Shown here: piece by piece, positions 35,074-42,922 of the stretch | Numbering within the stretch: position 1 is the stretch's first letter | How the letters are laid out: every line of letters starts with the position of its first letter | NCBI RefSeq assembly: GCF_001428365.1 | Contig: NZ_LMSH01000002.1 | Span: 451,050-495,873, forward strand | DNA: 44,824 nt | Direction: 5' to 3' | Source of the DNA: Arthrobacter sp. Soil763 | GTDB lineage: Bacteria > Actinomycetota > Actinomycetes > Actinomycetales > Micrococcaceae | Notes under the pieces: generated by a model | Databases searched by the model: none | What the model was told of the DNA's origin: nothing | Seen by the model: the letters and a program-made list of their open reading frames with translations, nothing else | Translations under genes and position numbers: made by a program

Positions 35074-36404
35074 CTGTGACCCAAACCCCGCGTCGGCCGA
35101 AGCCCGGCCGCCGGCTCCACCCGGCCTGGACCGTCGCGGCCGTCGCCTTCCTGGCCCTGGTCGGCGCTGCGGGCTTCCGCGCCGCCCCGGGCGTGCTCAT
35201 GGTGCCGCTGCAAAACGAATTCGGCTGGTCCACCACGGTCCTATCGACCGCCGTCAGCATCAACCTCGTGCTGTTCGGCCTCACCGCGCCGTTCGCGGCG
35301 GCCCTGATGGAGCGGTTCGGCATCCGTGCCGTGACCGCCGTGGCGCTGGTGCTGATCGGAGCCGGTAGCGCCCTGACCGTCCTGGTGAACCAGTCCTGGC
35401 AGATCCTGCTGACCTGGGGGCTGCTGATCGGTCTCGGCACGGGCTCCATGGCCCTCGTCTTTGCCGCGACGATCGCCAACACCTGGTTCGTGAAGAGCCG
35501 CGGGCTCGTCATCGGCATCCTCACTGCGGGCAGCGCCGCGGGCCAGCTGGTCTTCCTGCCCTTCATCGCAGCCCTCGCCCAGCAGCCCGGCTGGCGGCAG
35601 GCGTCCCTGCTGATCGCGGCCGGCGCCCTCGCGGTGGTTCCGCTGGTGCTGAAGTTCCTGAAGAACTCACCGGCCGACGTCGGGGCGCTGGCTTACGGCG
35701 CCGAGCCCGCCGGTGACGCGGAGCCGGCAGGCGCGCAGGAGGGCGCCGGGCAGCCGGCCGCCGGTCCCCGCCCCAACGCCGCCGTCCGGGCGCTCCAGGT
35801 GCTCAAGCGCGCCAGCCGGGTCCGGACGTTCTGGGCACTGGTGGCAGGCTTCGCCATCTGCGGCGCGACCACCAACGGGCTGATCGGCACGCACTTCATC
35901 CCCTCCGCGCACGACCACGGCATGGCCGAAACCACCGCAGCGGGCCTGCTCGCCGTCGTCGGCATCTTCGACATCCTCGGCACCATCGCCTCGGGCTGGC
36001 TGACCGACCGGTTCAACCCGCGGATCCTGCTGGCGGTCTACTACCAGTTCCGCGGCATCGGGCTGCTGGTCCTGCCGCTGCTGCTCAGCGCCGAGGTCCA
36101 GCCCAGCATGATCGTGTTCGTCGTCATCTACGGCCTGGACTGGGTGGCCACCGTCCCGCCTACCGCCGCGATCTGCCGGCAGGTATTCGGAGCGGACGGC
36201 AGTGTGGTCTTCGGCTGGGTCTTCGCCGCCCACCAGCTCGGTGCCGCCGCGGCAGCGCTGGCCGCCGGTGCCGTGCGGGACGCCACCGGCCAGTACACCT
36301 ACGCCTGGTTCGCCGCGGCCGCCATGTGCACCATCGCCGCCGTCATCAGCGCAACCATCCGCAAGGACGCCGCCCACCCGGCCCCGGTTCCCATCGCGTC
36401 CTAG
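35070..36404 (+). CDS. MFS transporter
   Basis: 444 residues, 12 membrane segments with a central cytoplasmic loop (about 210-235, Ala/Gly-rich). FGWSTTVLSTAVSINLVLFGLTAPF and ERFGIRAVTAVAL are typical for MFS members of the oxalate/formate antiporter-like or general MFS groups. ATG 35070 overlaps the HxlR stop by 4 nt, forming a regulator-transporter operon. Substrate unknown. Confidence 0.88.
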   Translation: MTVTQTPRRPKPGRRLHPAWTVAAVAFLALVGAAGFRAAPGVLMVPLQNEFGWSTTVLSTAVSINLVLFGLTAPFAAALMERFGIRAVTAVALVLIGAGSALTVLVNQSWQILLTWGLLIGLGTGSMALVFAATIANTWFVKSRGLVIGILTAGSAAGQLVFLPFIAALAQQPGWRQASLLIAAGALAVVPLVLKFLKNSPADVGALAYGAEPAGDAEPAGAQEGAGQPAAGPRPNAAVRALQVLKRASRVRTFWALVAGFAICGATTNGLIGTHFIPSAHDHGMAETTAAGLLAVVGIFDILGTIASGWLTDRFNPRILLAVYYQFRGIGLLVLPLLLSAEVQPSMIVFVVIYGLDWVATVPPTAAICRQVFGADGSVVFGWVFAAHQLGAAAAALAAGAVRDATGQYTYAWFAAAAMCTIAAVISATIRKDAAHPAPVPIAS

Positions 36405-36432
36405 CCCGGAGCAGTACAGCTAGGCTGGGGCC

Positions 36433-37233
36433 ATGACTTCCACCCCGACCCCCTCCGGAGCTGCCGCCCCCGCCGGCCGCCCGGCGCAGCGGAAAACGGC
36501 CCTCGTGACCGGCGTCGGCCGCCTCGCCGGTATCGGCGCCGGCGTGGCCCGGCGGCTCGCGGCGGACGGCTGGGACCTGGTGCTCACGTACTGGCAGGAC
36601 TATGACAGCCGGATGCCCTGGGGCGTCCAGCCGGACGACGTCGAACGCCTCACCGCGGAGCTCCAGGCGACCGGCGCCGCCGTGACGGCGGTGCCCGCAG
36701 ACTTTGAGGACCCGCAGGGCGTCGATCGGCTGATGGCCGCGGCCGCCGCCGAAGCCGGCACCCTCCAGGGGCTCGTGCTCAGCCACGCCGAATCCGTGGA
36801 CTCCGGCATCCTGGATACCACCCTGGAGAGCTTTGAGCGGCACTTCGCTGTCAACACCCGCGCCAGCTGGCAGCTGATTGCCGCCTTCGCCCGGCGGGCA
36901 CCGGCCGAGGGCGGCGCGATCGTCGCCCTGACCAGCGACCACACGGCCTTCAACCTGCCCTACGGCGCGTCCAAGGGAGCCCTGGACCGGATTGTGATTG
37001 CGGCCGCCCGGGAGCTGGGGCCGCAGGGCATCAGCGCCAACGCCCTCAACCCGGGACCGGTGGACACCGGCTGGATGGACGAACCGCTGCGCGAGGAACT
37101 GTCCCGGCGCCAGCCCGGCGGCCGGCTCGGCACCCCCGCCGACGTGGCCGGGACCGTGGCATTCCTGCTCTCGCCCGAGGGCCGCTGGGTGTCCGGGCAG
37201 CTGGTCAAGGCCGACGGCGGTTTCTCCGCCTGA
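36433..37233 (+). CDS. SDR-family oxidoreductase
   Basis: 266 residues. Classical short-chain dehydrogenase: cofactor motif TGVGRLAGIGAGVARRL (a spaced form of TGxxxGxG), serine in ALTSDHTAF, YGASK active site Tyr/Lys, and the PGPVDTGWMD and GQLVKADGG ends. The insert after the second beta strand (TYWQDYDSRMPWGVQPDDVE) is longer than in FabG. Substrate unknown. Confidence 0.9.
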   Translation: MTSTPTPSGAAAPAGRPAQRKTALVTGVGRLAGIGAGVARRLAADGWDLVLTYWQDYDSRMPWGVQPDDVERLTAELQATGAAVTAVPADFEDPQGVDRLMAAAAAEAGTLQGLVLSHAESVDSGILDTTLESFERHFAVNTRASWQLIAAFARRAPAEGGAIVALTSDHTAFNLPYGASKGALDRIVIAAARELGPQGISANALNPGPVDTGWMDEPLREELSRRQPGGRLGTPADVAGTVAFLLSPEGRWVSGQLVKADGGFSA

Positions 37234-37270
37234 CGCTTCCCGACCACCCCGCCGAGTCCGAGCCCCCCGC

Positions 37271-37327
37271 CGAGGTGGCAGCTCGCGGCAGTGTTCCGCA
37301 ACGACACTGCCGCGACGTGTCATCTCG
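37271..37327. repeat. Imperfect inverted repeat between convergent genes
   Basis: Left arm 37271-37295 and right arm 37300-37327 share the perfectly paired core TCGCGGCAGTGT with further imperfect pairing outward (CGAG ends). It lies between the SDR gene and the convergent acyl-CoA dehydrogenase, so a terminator role is plausible, but it lacks a T tract and looks like a dispersed palindromic element. Confidence 0.6.
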
Positions 37328-37330
37328 GGT

Positions 37331-38518
37331 TCACCGGAACGCGGCCAGCCCGGTGATGTGCTGGCCCAGGACCAGGGTGTGGACCTCGTCGGTGCCCTCG
37401 TAGGTCCGTACTGACTCCAGATTCGCGGCGTGCCGCAGCGGCGAGTAGTCGAGGGTGATGCCGTTCCCGCCCAGGATGGTGCGCGCCTCGCGGGCAATGG
37501 CGATTGCCTCCCGCACGTTGTTCAGCTTGCCCAGGGAAATCTGTTCCGGCCGCAGCTTCCCGGCGTCCTTGAGCCGGCCCAGCTGCAGCGCCAGCAAGGT
37601 GCCCTTCTGGATTTCGACCAGCATGTTCACCAGCTTCTCCTGGGTGAGCTGGTAGCCGGCAAGCGGCCTGCCGAACTGCAGCCGCTCCTGCGCGTAGGCG
37701 AGCGCCGCCTCGTAGGAGTCGCGGGCGGCACCCATCGCACCCCACGCGATGCCGTAGCGTGCCTCGTTCAGGCAGCTGAAGGGGCCGCGGAGACCGCGGG
37801 CGGCCGGCAGCTGCGCCTCGGGGCCGAGGCGGACGCCGTCGAACGTGACATCGCACTGGATCGAGGCGCGCATGGACAGCTTCCCGCCGATCGGCACCGC
37901 CGTGACGCCGGGCGTCCCGGCTGGAACCAGGAAGCCGCGGACGCCGTCGTCGGTCATGGCCCAGACCACCATCACGTCGGCCACCGAGGCGAGTCCGATC
38001 CAGCGCTTGGCCCCGTCCAGGATCCAGCCGGCTCCGTCCCCGCTTCCGTCCCGGCGGGCTGTCGTCTGCATGGCAGCCGGATCGGAGCCGGCCGTGGGTT
38101 CGGTGAGGGCGAAGCAACCGATCACTTCACCGGCCGCCATCCGGGGGAGCCAGTGCAGCTTCTGGTCTTCCGAGCCCCACAGGTGGATGGCGGTCATGGC
38201 CAGCGACCCCTGCACCGAGACGAAGGTGCGGATGCCGGAGTCGCCGGCCTCCAGCTCCATGGCGGCGAGCCCGTATTCGACGGCGGAACGGCCCGGGCAG
38301 CCGTAGCCCTGCAGCTGCATGCCCAGGACACCGAGTTCGCCCAGCTCGGCGGCCAGCTCGAGCGGGAAAATGCCCTGGTCGTACCAGTCGGCGATCCCGG
38401 GCCGGATCCGCTGGCGGGTGAAGTCGCGGATCTTCTCCCGCGTGGCCAGTTCCTCGGCGCTCAGCAGGGCGTCGATCGCCAGGACATCGGACACGTCGGT
38501 TGCTCCCACACTGCTCAT
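37331..38518 (-). CDS. Glutaryl-CoA dehydrogenase-like acyl-CoA dehydrogenase
   Basis: 395 residues. FAD-dependent acyl-CoA dehydrogenase with FALTEPTAGSDP, WILDGAKRWIG, ERLQFGRPLAGYQLTQEKL and the catalytic glutamate in YEGTDEVHTLVLGQHITG (about 373). The last motif and RLKDAG segment fit the glutaryl-CoA dehydrogenase (GcdH) group, which oxidises and decarboxylates glutaryl-CoA from lysine and tryptophan breakdown. No partner genes are next to it, so specificity is inferred. Confidence 0.88.
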   Translation of the reverse strand: MSSVGATDVSDVLAIDALLSAEELATREKIRDFTRQRIRPGIADWYDQGIFPLELAAELGELGVLGMQLQGYGCPGRSAVEYGLAAMELEAGDSGIRTFVSVQGSLAMTAIHLWGSEDQKLHWLPRMAAGEVIGCFALTEPTAGSDPAAMQTTARRDGSGDGAGWILDGAKRWIGLASVADVMVVWAMTDDGVRGFLVPAGTPGVTAVPIGGKLSMRASIQCDVTFDGVRLGPEAQLPAARGLRGPFSCLNEARYGIAWGAMGAARDSYEAALAYAQERLQFGRPLAGYQLTQEKLVNMLVEIQKGTLLALQLGRLKDAGKLRPEQISLGKLNNVREAIAIAREARTILGGNGITLDYSPLRHAANLESVRTYEGTDEVHTLVLGQHITGLAAFR

Positions 38519-38563
38519 TGGAGCATCCTACGGCGCGGTGCGGGCGGTGGGCCGGACCTTCCC

Positions 38564-38652
38564 GCCCGGTTACTTCCGGGCCGGCCCGCGGATCGTGGCG
38601 GACACGCCGGTGTCGCGACCCGGCGGGGCGGCCGGCGGCGAAGTAACCGGGC
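38564..38652. repeat. Palindromic element with 13-bp perfect arms
   Basis: GCCCGGTTACTTC (38564-38576) is perfectly inverted at 38640-38652 (GAAGTAACCGGGC). Inside is a second hairpin, GACAC-GCCG-GTGTC (38601-38614). The whole element fills the intergenic region between divergent genes and could extrude as a cruciform. It is unrelated in sequence to the other repeats in the window. Confidence 0.7.
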
Positions 38653-38709
38653 AGGAACGCCGCCCGCCGTCCTCCAGCCGCCCGGGCATCGCGGGCCTAC
38701 ACTGGTGCC

Positions 38710-39363
38710 ATGAATACCGCCACCGTCCTGGCCGTCTGCTGCGTGCACCAGCTGCTCAGCGACGAGGGAAGGCTGGGCGTGACCGCGATCGACAAGCGGC
38801 CCGTGGACGGGCCCGTCAAGGTCCACCGGCTGGGCCTGCGCGGCGATCTGCAGGCTGACCGCTACGACCACGGCGGCGAGGACCAGGCCCTGTACGCCTA
38901 TTCCCAGGACGACGCCGACTACTGGGCCGCCGAGCTCGGCCGCGACATCCCGCCGGGCTACTTCGGGGAAAACCTGCGGATTGCCGGGCTCGACGCCACC
39001 GCGGCGGTGATCGGGGAACGCTGGAGGATCGGGCTGGACGTGGAGGTTGAGGTCACCTCCCCGCGGGTGCCCTGCGCAACCTTCCAACGCCGGATGAACG
39101 AGCCCCACTGGGTGAAGCGGTTCACTGAGGCCGGCCGGGTGGGCGCGTACCTGCGGGTGGTGCGCACCGGCAGCATCCAGGCCGGGGACCACATCCACCG
39201 GACGTATGTCCCGGCCCACGGTGTCAGCGTCGGCAAGTGGTTCTCCGACCCCACCGTGCAGGATATGGACGCGCTCCGCGACGCCGACGCCGACGGGCTG
39301 ATCCGGCTGCAAGCGGACTACCAGCAGGCGTTCGCGAAGCTGCAGGCCAGGACGGGGGAGTAG
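38710..39363 (+). CDS. MOSC-domain protein (YiiM-like)
   Basis: 217 residues. The MOSC domain contains GDLQADRYDHGGEDQALYAYS, PGYFGENLRIAGLD and the conserved cysteine in SPRVPCATFQ (about 122), features of sulfur-carrier proteins related to molybdenum cofactor sulfurase C-termini. YiiM acts in N-hydroxylated base detoxification in E. coli; the same role here is an inference. ATG 38710 is the only good start. Confidence 0.88.
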   Translation: MNTATVLAVCCVHQLLSDEGRLGVTAIDKRPVDGPVKVHRLGLRGDLQADRYDHGGEDQALYAYSQDDADYWAAELGRDIPPGYFGENLRIAGLDATAAVIGERWRIGLDVEVEVTSPRVPCATFQRRMNEPHWVKRFTEAGRVGAYLRVVRTGSIQAGDHIHRTYVPAHGVSVGKWFSDPTVQDMDALRDADADGLIRLQADYQQAFAKLQARTGE

Positions 39364-39415
39364 GTACCTGCGGCGCAGGGTGTGCGCAAGCTCACCGCCG
39401 CTGCAGGCCGCTGCG

Positions 39416-39446
39416 TTGGCACGGGCGCCGCCGCATGCCCTACACT
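39416..39446 (+). promoter_or_regulatory. Possible promoter of deaD leader
   Basis: TTGGCA (39416-39421) and TACACT (39441-39446) with a 19-nt spacer. Spacing is a little long, but the position explains a transcript covering the structured leader that follows. Confidence 0.35.
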
Positions 39447-39452
39447 TGAACT

Positions 39453-39756
39453 ATCCCCCACTCCGGAAATCCCTTATTCCTGCCCAATTTTTGAGGCAGG
39501 ACTGGTAAGTGTTGGGGCCCGCTAATGTGATGCGGGCATTTTCATAGGGAGAGCCGGCTAAAGAAAACGCTGTACAGACTGCTGGGATAGCAGCCAAGAG
39601 ATGCAGCGGGAAGTCCTGCCATGGGATTGCGAAAGCGCCGGACTTCTATGTGACCGGCCGGTCAATGTTTGCCCGGCGAAAGCGTGTCACACGTACTGCG
39701 GCTCCGCTCACCTCGGGTTGTGCCGCCTGGCCCCTATGGATGAGGAAGAGTCCCCT
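39453..39756 (+). promoter_or_regulatory. Long structured 5' leader of the DEAD-box helicase gene
   Basis: About 300 nt without a credible gene but with successive inverted repeats: CCTGCC/GGCAGG (39479-39500), GCCCGC/GCGGGC followed by ATTTTC (39517-39543, terminator-like), CGCTG/CAGCG (39568-39608) enclosing CTGCT/AGCAG, GAAGTCC/GGACTTC (39610-39646), and the perfect palindrome TGACCGGCCGGTCA (39651-39664). RNA helicase genes often have long regulated leaders; attenuation or cold-linked control is inferred. I do not recognise a known riboswitch. Confidence 0.55.
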
Positions 39757-41808
39757 ATGCCCGAAAATCACAACAACTCCGTCGACACCGAAAACACCCC
39801 GGCCGACGTCGAGACCCAGACCACCGAGACTGAAGCCGCCGCTACGCCGGCCGCCGAAACCGCCCCCGAAGCCGCATCGGCCCAGGCCCCCGCCGGTGAC
39901 GACGAGGAAGGCGTCCGCTTCGTCGATCTCGGCATCGACGCCCGCGTGCTCGCCGCCCTGCAGGACGTCGGCTACGAAAAGCCGTCCCCGATCCAGGCAG
40001 CCACCATTCCGCTGCTGCTCGAAGGCCGCGACGTCGTGGGCCTGGCCCAGACCGGTACCGGCAAGACTGCAGCATTCGCAGTGCCGGCCCTGTCCCGGCT
40101 GGCCGAACTCCACGACCTGAACGGCCCGTCCCGCAAGACCCAGGCCCTGGTCCTGGCCCCGACCCGCGAGCTCGCGCTGCAGGTCGCCGAGGCCTTCACC
40201 TCCTACGCCAAGCACATCGACGACTTCACCGTCCTCCCGGTCTACGGCGGCTCCGCCTACGGCCCGCAGCTGGCCGGCCTGCGCCGCGGCGCCCAGGTGG
40301 TTGTCGGTACCCCCGGCCGCGTGATCGACCACATCGCCAAGGGTTCCCTGGACCTGTCCGAACTCCAGTACCTGGTGCTGGATGAGGCCGACGAGATGCT
40401 GCGCATGGGCTTCGCCGATGACGTGGAGCAGATCTTCCAGCAGACCCCCGAGGGCCGCCAGGTCGCCCTGTTCTCCGCCACCATGCCGGGCCAGATCCGC
40501 CGGATGTCCAAGCAGTACCTGAACAACCCGGCCGAGGTGCAGGTCAAGTCCAAGACCACCACCGGCGCCAACACCCGCCAGCGTTACCTGCAGGTCATGG
40601 GCCCGCACAAGCTCGACGCCATGACCCGCATCCTCGAGGTCGAAGAGTTCGACGGCGTCATTGCCTTCGTGCGCACCAAGATGGCCACCGAGGACCTGGC
40701 CGACAAGCTGCGTGCCCGCGGCTTCCAGGCTGCCGCCATCAACGGTGACATCCCGCAGCAGCAGCGTGAACGCACCGTCGACGCGCTCAAGGAAGGCCGG
40801 ATCGACATCCTGGTCGCCACCGACGTCGCGGCCCGCGGCCTCGACGTGGAGCGCATCAGCCACGTCATCAACTACGACATCCCGCACGACACCGAGTCCT
40901 ACGTGCACCGGATCGGCCGCACCGGCCGTGCAGGCCGCTCGGGCGAGGCCATCCTGTTCATGACGCCGCGCGAGAAGTACCTGCTGCGGTCGATCGAAAA
41001 GGCCACCCGCCAGCCGGTCGAGCAGATGCACCTGCCCACCGCCGAGACGGTCAACACCCTGCGCCTGGGCAAGTTCGCGGACAAGATCACCGAAACCCTG
41101 GCGTCCGAGGACGTCGCGGCGTTCCGTGACCTGATCTCCTCCTACGAGGAAGAGCACAACGTGCCGGCCGCCGAGATCGCCGCCGCGCTGGCTGTCATGG
41201 CGCAGGGCGGCCAGCCGCTCCTGGTCAAGGAACTGCCCGCGGCTCCGGAGTACCAGAAGCGCGAGCGCTCCAAGGACGGCTTCGGCTCCCGCGGCCCGTC
41301 CCGCCAGCTGACCGAGGGCAACGCCACCTACCGGATCGCCGTCGGACGCCGCCAGCGCGTCATGCCGGGCTCCATCGTTGGCGCCATCGCCAACGAAGGC
41401 GGCATCTCCTCGGCCCAGATCGGCGGCATCGACATCCGCTCGGACCACTCCCTGGTGGAGCTCCCGGCCGACCTGAGCCCCGAGCAGCTGCGCGCCCTGT
41501 CCCGCACCCGGATCGGCGGCGAGCTGATCCACTTGGAGCTGGACAACGGCCGCAAGCCCTCCGGCGACCGCGGCGCGTACCAGGGCAACCGTGGCGGCGA
41601 CCGGGGCGAGCGCGGCGGTTACTCCGGCGGCAGCGGCAACTTCAAGGGCAGCGGCGGCTTCAAGCGTGAGTTCCGCAAGCACGACGGCGAGCGTTCCTCC
41701 GCTGACCGCGGCGGCCGCTCCTACAGCGACCGGGGCGAGCGCGGCGTTGGCTCCGACACCCGCAAGCCCCGCCACGAGGGTGGCTTCAAGCCCCGCAACA
41801 AGTGGTAA
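39757..41808 (+). CDS. deaD: DEAD-box ATP-dependent RNA helicase (DeaD/CsdA-like)
   Basis: 683 residues from ATG 39757 (GAGGAAG 8 nt upstream; ATG 39736 is an alternative). After an acidic, Thr/Ala-rich N-terminus come the Q motif (FVDLGIDARVLAALQ, KPSPIQ), Walker A AQTGTGKTAAF, PTRELA, VLDEADEML, FSATMPGQ, and HRIGRTGRAGRSG. Residues about 525-600 (YRIAVGRRQRVMPGSIVGAI) form a DbpA-type RNA-binding domain, followed by a Gly/Arg/Ser-rich tail rich in RGG-like repeats. Unwinds RNA in ribosome assembly and mRNA decay, especially in cold. Confidence 0.95.
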   Translation: MPENHNNSVDTENTPADVETQTTETEAAATPAAETAPEAASAQAPAGDDEEGVRFVDLGIDARVLAALQDVGYEKPSPIQAATIPLLLEGRDVVGLAQTGTGKTAAFAVPALSRLAELHDLNGPSRKTQALVLAPTRELALQVAEAFTSYAKHIDDFTVLPVYGGSAYGPQLAGLRRGAQVVVGTPGRVIDHIAKGSLDLSELQYLVLDEADEMLRMGFADDVEQIFQQTPEGRQVALFSATMPGQIRRMSKQYLNNPAEVQVKSKTTTGANTRQRYLQVMGPHKLDAMTRILEVEEFDGVIAFVRTKMATEDLADKLRARGFQAAAINGDIPQQQRERTVDALKEGRIDILVATDVAARGLDVERISHVINYDIPHDTESYVHRIGRTGRAGRSGEAILFMTPREKYLLRSIEKATRQPVEQMHLPTAETVNTLRLGKFADKITETLASEDVAAFRDLISSYEEEHNVPAAEIAAALAVMAQGGQPLLVKELPAAPEYQKRERSKDGFGSRGPSRQLTEGNATYRIAVGRRQRVMPGSIVGAIANEGGISSAQIGGIDIRSDHSLVELPADLSPEQLRALSRTRIGGELIHLELDNGRKPSGDRGAYQGNRGGDRGERGGYSGGSGNFKGSGGFKREFRKHDGERSSADRGGRSYSDRGERGVGSDTRKPRHEGGFKPRNKW

Positions 41809-41834
41809 CCAGCAGCACCTAGGCTAAAAAGGTC

Positions 41835-41876
41835 GGGCCGGCTCAGCTTTGAGCCGGCCCGTCCTGCGTTTAAGGC
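41835..41876 (+). terminator. Terminator after deaD
   Basis: GGGCCGGCTC (41835-41844), loop AGCTTT, GAGCCGGCCC (41851-41860), then GTCCTGCGTTT. The stem is perfect; the T tract is weak. From here to 42074 (about 200 bp) I see no gene, only short spurious frames. Confidence 0.8.
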
Positions 41877-42074
41877 TCCGCATCTGGTGCCGGAACCGAG
41901 GCGGCCGGGGTGGCGCTCCGCCCCGGCCAGGCCGGGCTGCATGGCGCCGGAAGTCGGCTTCGTCACATCCGTCGGTCGGGCGCCCGCGAAGCAGCCCGGC
42001 GGGGCCCTTCGGACGCCCCGGAACCCGCGGAAAGTCAGGGATTTTCCGGCGGACGCCGGGGGACCCCGGCCGAT

Positions 42075-42103
42075 TTGTTGGGAGCCGAATCTTCCGGTAG
42101 AGT
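42075..42103 (+). promoter_or_regulatory. Sigma-70-type promoter of tRNA-Thr/tRNA-Met
   Basis: TTGTTG (42075-42080), exact 17-nt spacer and TAGAGT (42098-42103), ending 11 nt before the mature tRNA-Thr. The AT-rich stretch is distinct from its surroundings. Confidence 0.7.
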
Positions 42104-42114
42104 ATTTACTCGTT

Positions 42115-42186
42115 GCCCCCCTAGCTCAGTGGTAGAGCGCGTTCTTGGTAAGAACGAGGTCACCGGATCGATTCCGGTGGGGGGCT
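42115..42186 (+). tRNA. tRNA-Thr (anticodon GGT)
   Basis: Acceptor GCCCCCC pairs with GGGGGGC (42179-42185). Anticodon stem CGTTC/GAACG encloses loop TTGGTAA, anticodon GGT. T arm ACCGG/CCGGT. No encoded CCA. Confidence 0.96.
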
Positions 42187-42188
42187 CT

Positions 42189-42244
42189 GAATGAGGGCCT
42201 GCGTCAAGGCGGTTTGACCGGCTTGACGCAGGTTTTTCTCATTC
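42189..42244. terminator. Nested hairpin between the two tRNAs
   Basis: CCTGCGTCAAG (42198-42208) pairs with CTTGACGCAGG (42222-42232), then TTTTT; an outer pair GAATGAG/CTCATTC (42189-42195 with 42238-42244) encloses it. It makes a good rho-independent terminator, so tRNA-Met may need its own promoter or read-through. Confidence 0.85.
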
Positions 42245-42246
42245 GT

Positions 42247-42323
42247 GGCGGTGTAGCTCAGTTGGTTAGAGCGCACGACTCATAATCGTGAGGTCGGGAG
42301 ATCGAGCCTCCCCACCGCTACCA
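42247..42323 (+). tRNA. tRNA-Met, elongator (anticodon CAT)
   Basis: Acceptor GGCGGTG pairs with CACCGCT (first pair G-U), discriminator A and encoded CCA (42321-42323). Anticodon stem CACGA/TCGTG with loop CTCATAA. Features of initiator tRNA (mismatched 1-72 pair of C-A type, three G-C pairs next to the anticodon loop) are absent. A lysidine-modified tRNA-Ile with CAT anticodon is a less likely alternative. Confidence 0.92.
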
Positions 42324-42327
42324 GATA

Positions 42328-42364
42328 AGACCCCCGGAATTCGCGAGTTTCCGGGGGTCTTTCT
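42328..42364 (+). terminator. Terminator after tRNA-Met
   Basis: AGACCCCCGGAA (42328-42339) pairs perfectly with TTCCGGGGGTCT (42349-42360), followed by TTCTG. Confidence 0.88.
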
Positions 42365-42430
42365 GATTATAGCCACCGGGTCGGATAATGGGCCGATTCT
42401 TCCCGAAAGAATCACTGTCTCTCTGAGCAG

Positions 42431-42781
42431 TCAATCGACGATGGTGAGGACGCGGATAGCTCGTTCAAGGAGACCCGCAGCGACCGCCTCAAGCGCCGCC
42501 TGATGGTCGGCCTTGGTGTCCTTGGGCGAGGGAACCTGGCGGACAACGTCATCACGCCCAACACTCACGATGCCGCCCCAGCCCTCGGCCTCGGAGTCTA
42601 GGACAGACACCATGCCGTTAGACCATCCCCTGTCGCTCTTTTGCCGGTTGACAGACGCACTCAGGATGAAAGTCTTCACCCCTCCCGATGGCTGCCTTAT
42701 CGGGGCGTGAATGATTTGCGTTAGGTACACGCCGTCCCGTTGTCGATCGAACTGGGTGTCCACGACCTTATATGCGCTCAT
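42431..42781 (-). CDS. Hypothetical protein next to tRNA-Met
   Basis: 116 residues, no signal peptide or membrane segment. Pattern of alternating strands (VYLTQIIHAPIR, TFILSASVNR, WGGIVSVGRDD) and a C-terminal helix (HQAALEAVAAGLLERAIRVL). I do not recognise the family. GC is visibly lower than in neighbours. The start ATG 42781 lies 16 nt from AAGGAGG, too far for direct use; a three-codon mini-ORF (ATG AAC GGA TGA) at 8-nt spacing ends in an ATGA overlap with this start, suggesting re-initiation. Confidence 0.65.
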   Translation of the reverse strand: MSAYKVVDTQFDRQRDGVYLTQIIHAPIRQPSGGVKTFILSASVNRQKSDRGWSNGMVSVLDSEAEGWGGIVSVGRDDVVRQVPSPKDTKADHQAALEAVAAGLLERAIRVLTIVD

Positions 42782-42922
42782 CCGTTCATGTTCTCACCCT
42801 CCTTTTCGGCAGGACGGAACGCGGTCCGATCGGGCCGTGAAAACCCCGGCACGTGAGAGAGCAAACGGGCGGGCGGCGGCGCCGGGGGTGCGGGGCCGGC
42901 ACGCTTGGGACAGAATGGGACG

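Noticed and set aside
39601..39756. N-terminal extension of the DEAD-box helicase from ATG 39601
   Set aside because: The extension is Cys-rich and unlike the family, overlaps the leader hairpins, and a good ribosome site precedes ATG 39757.
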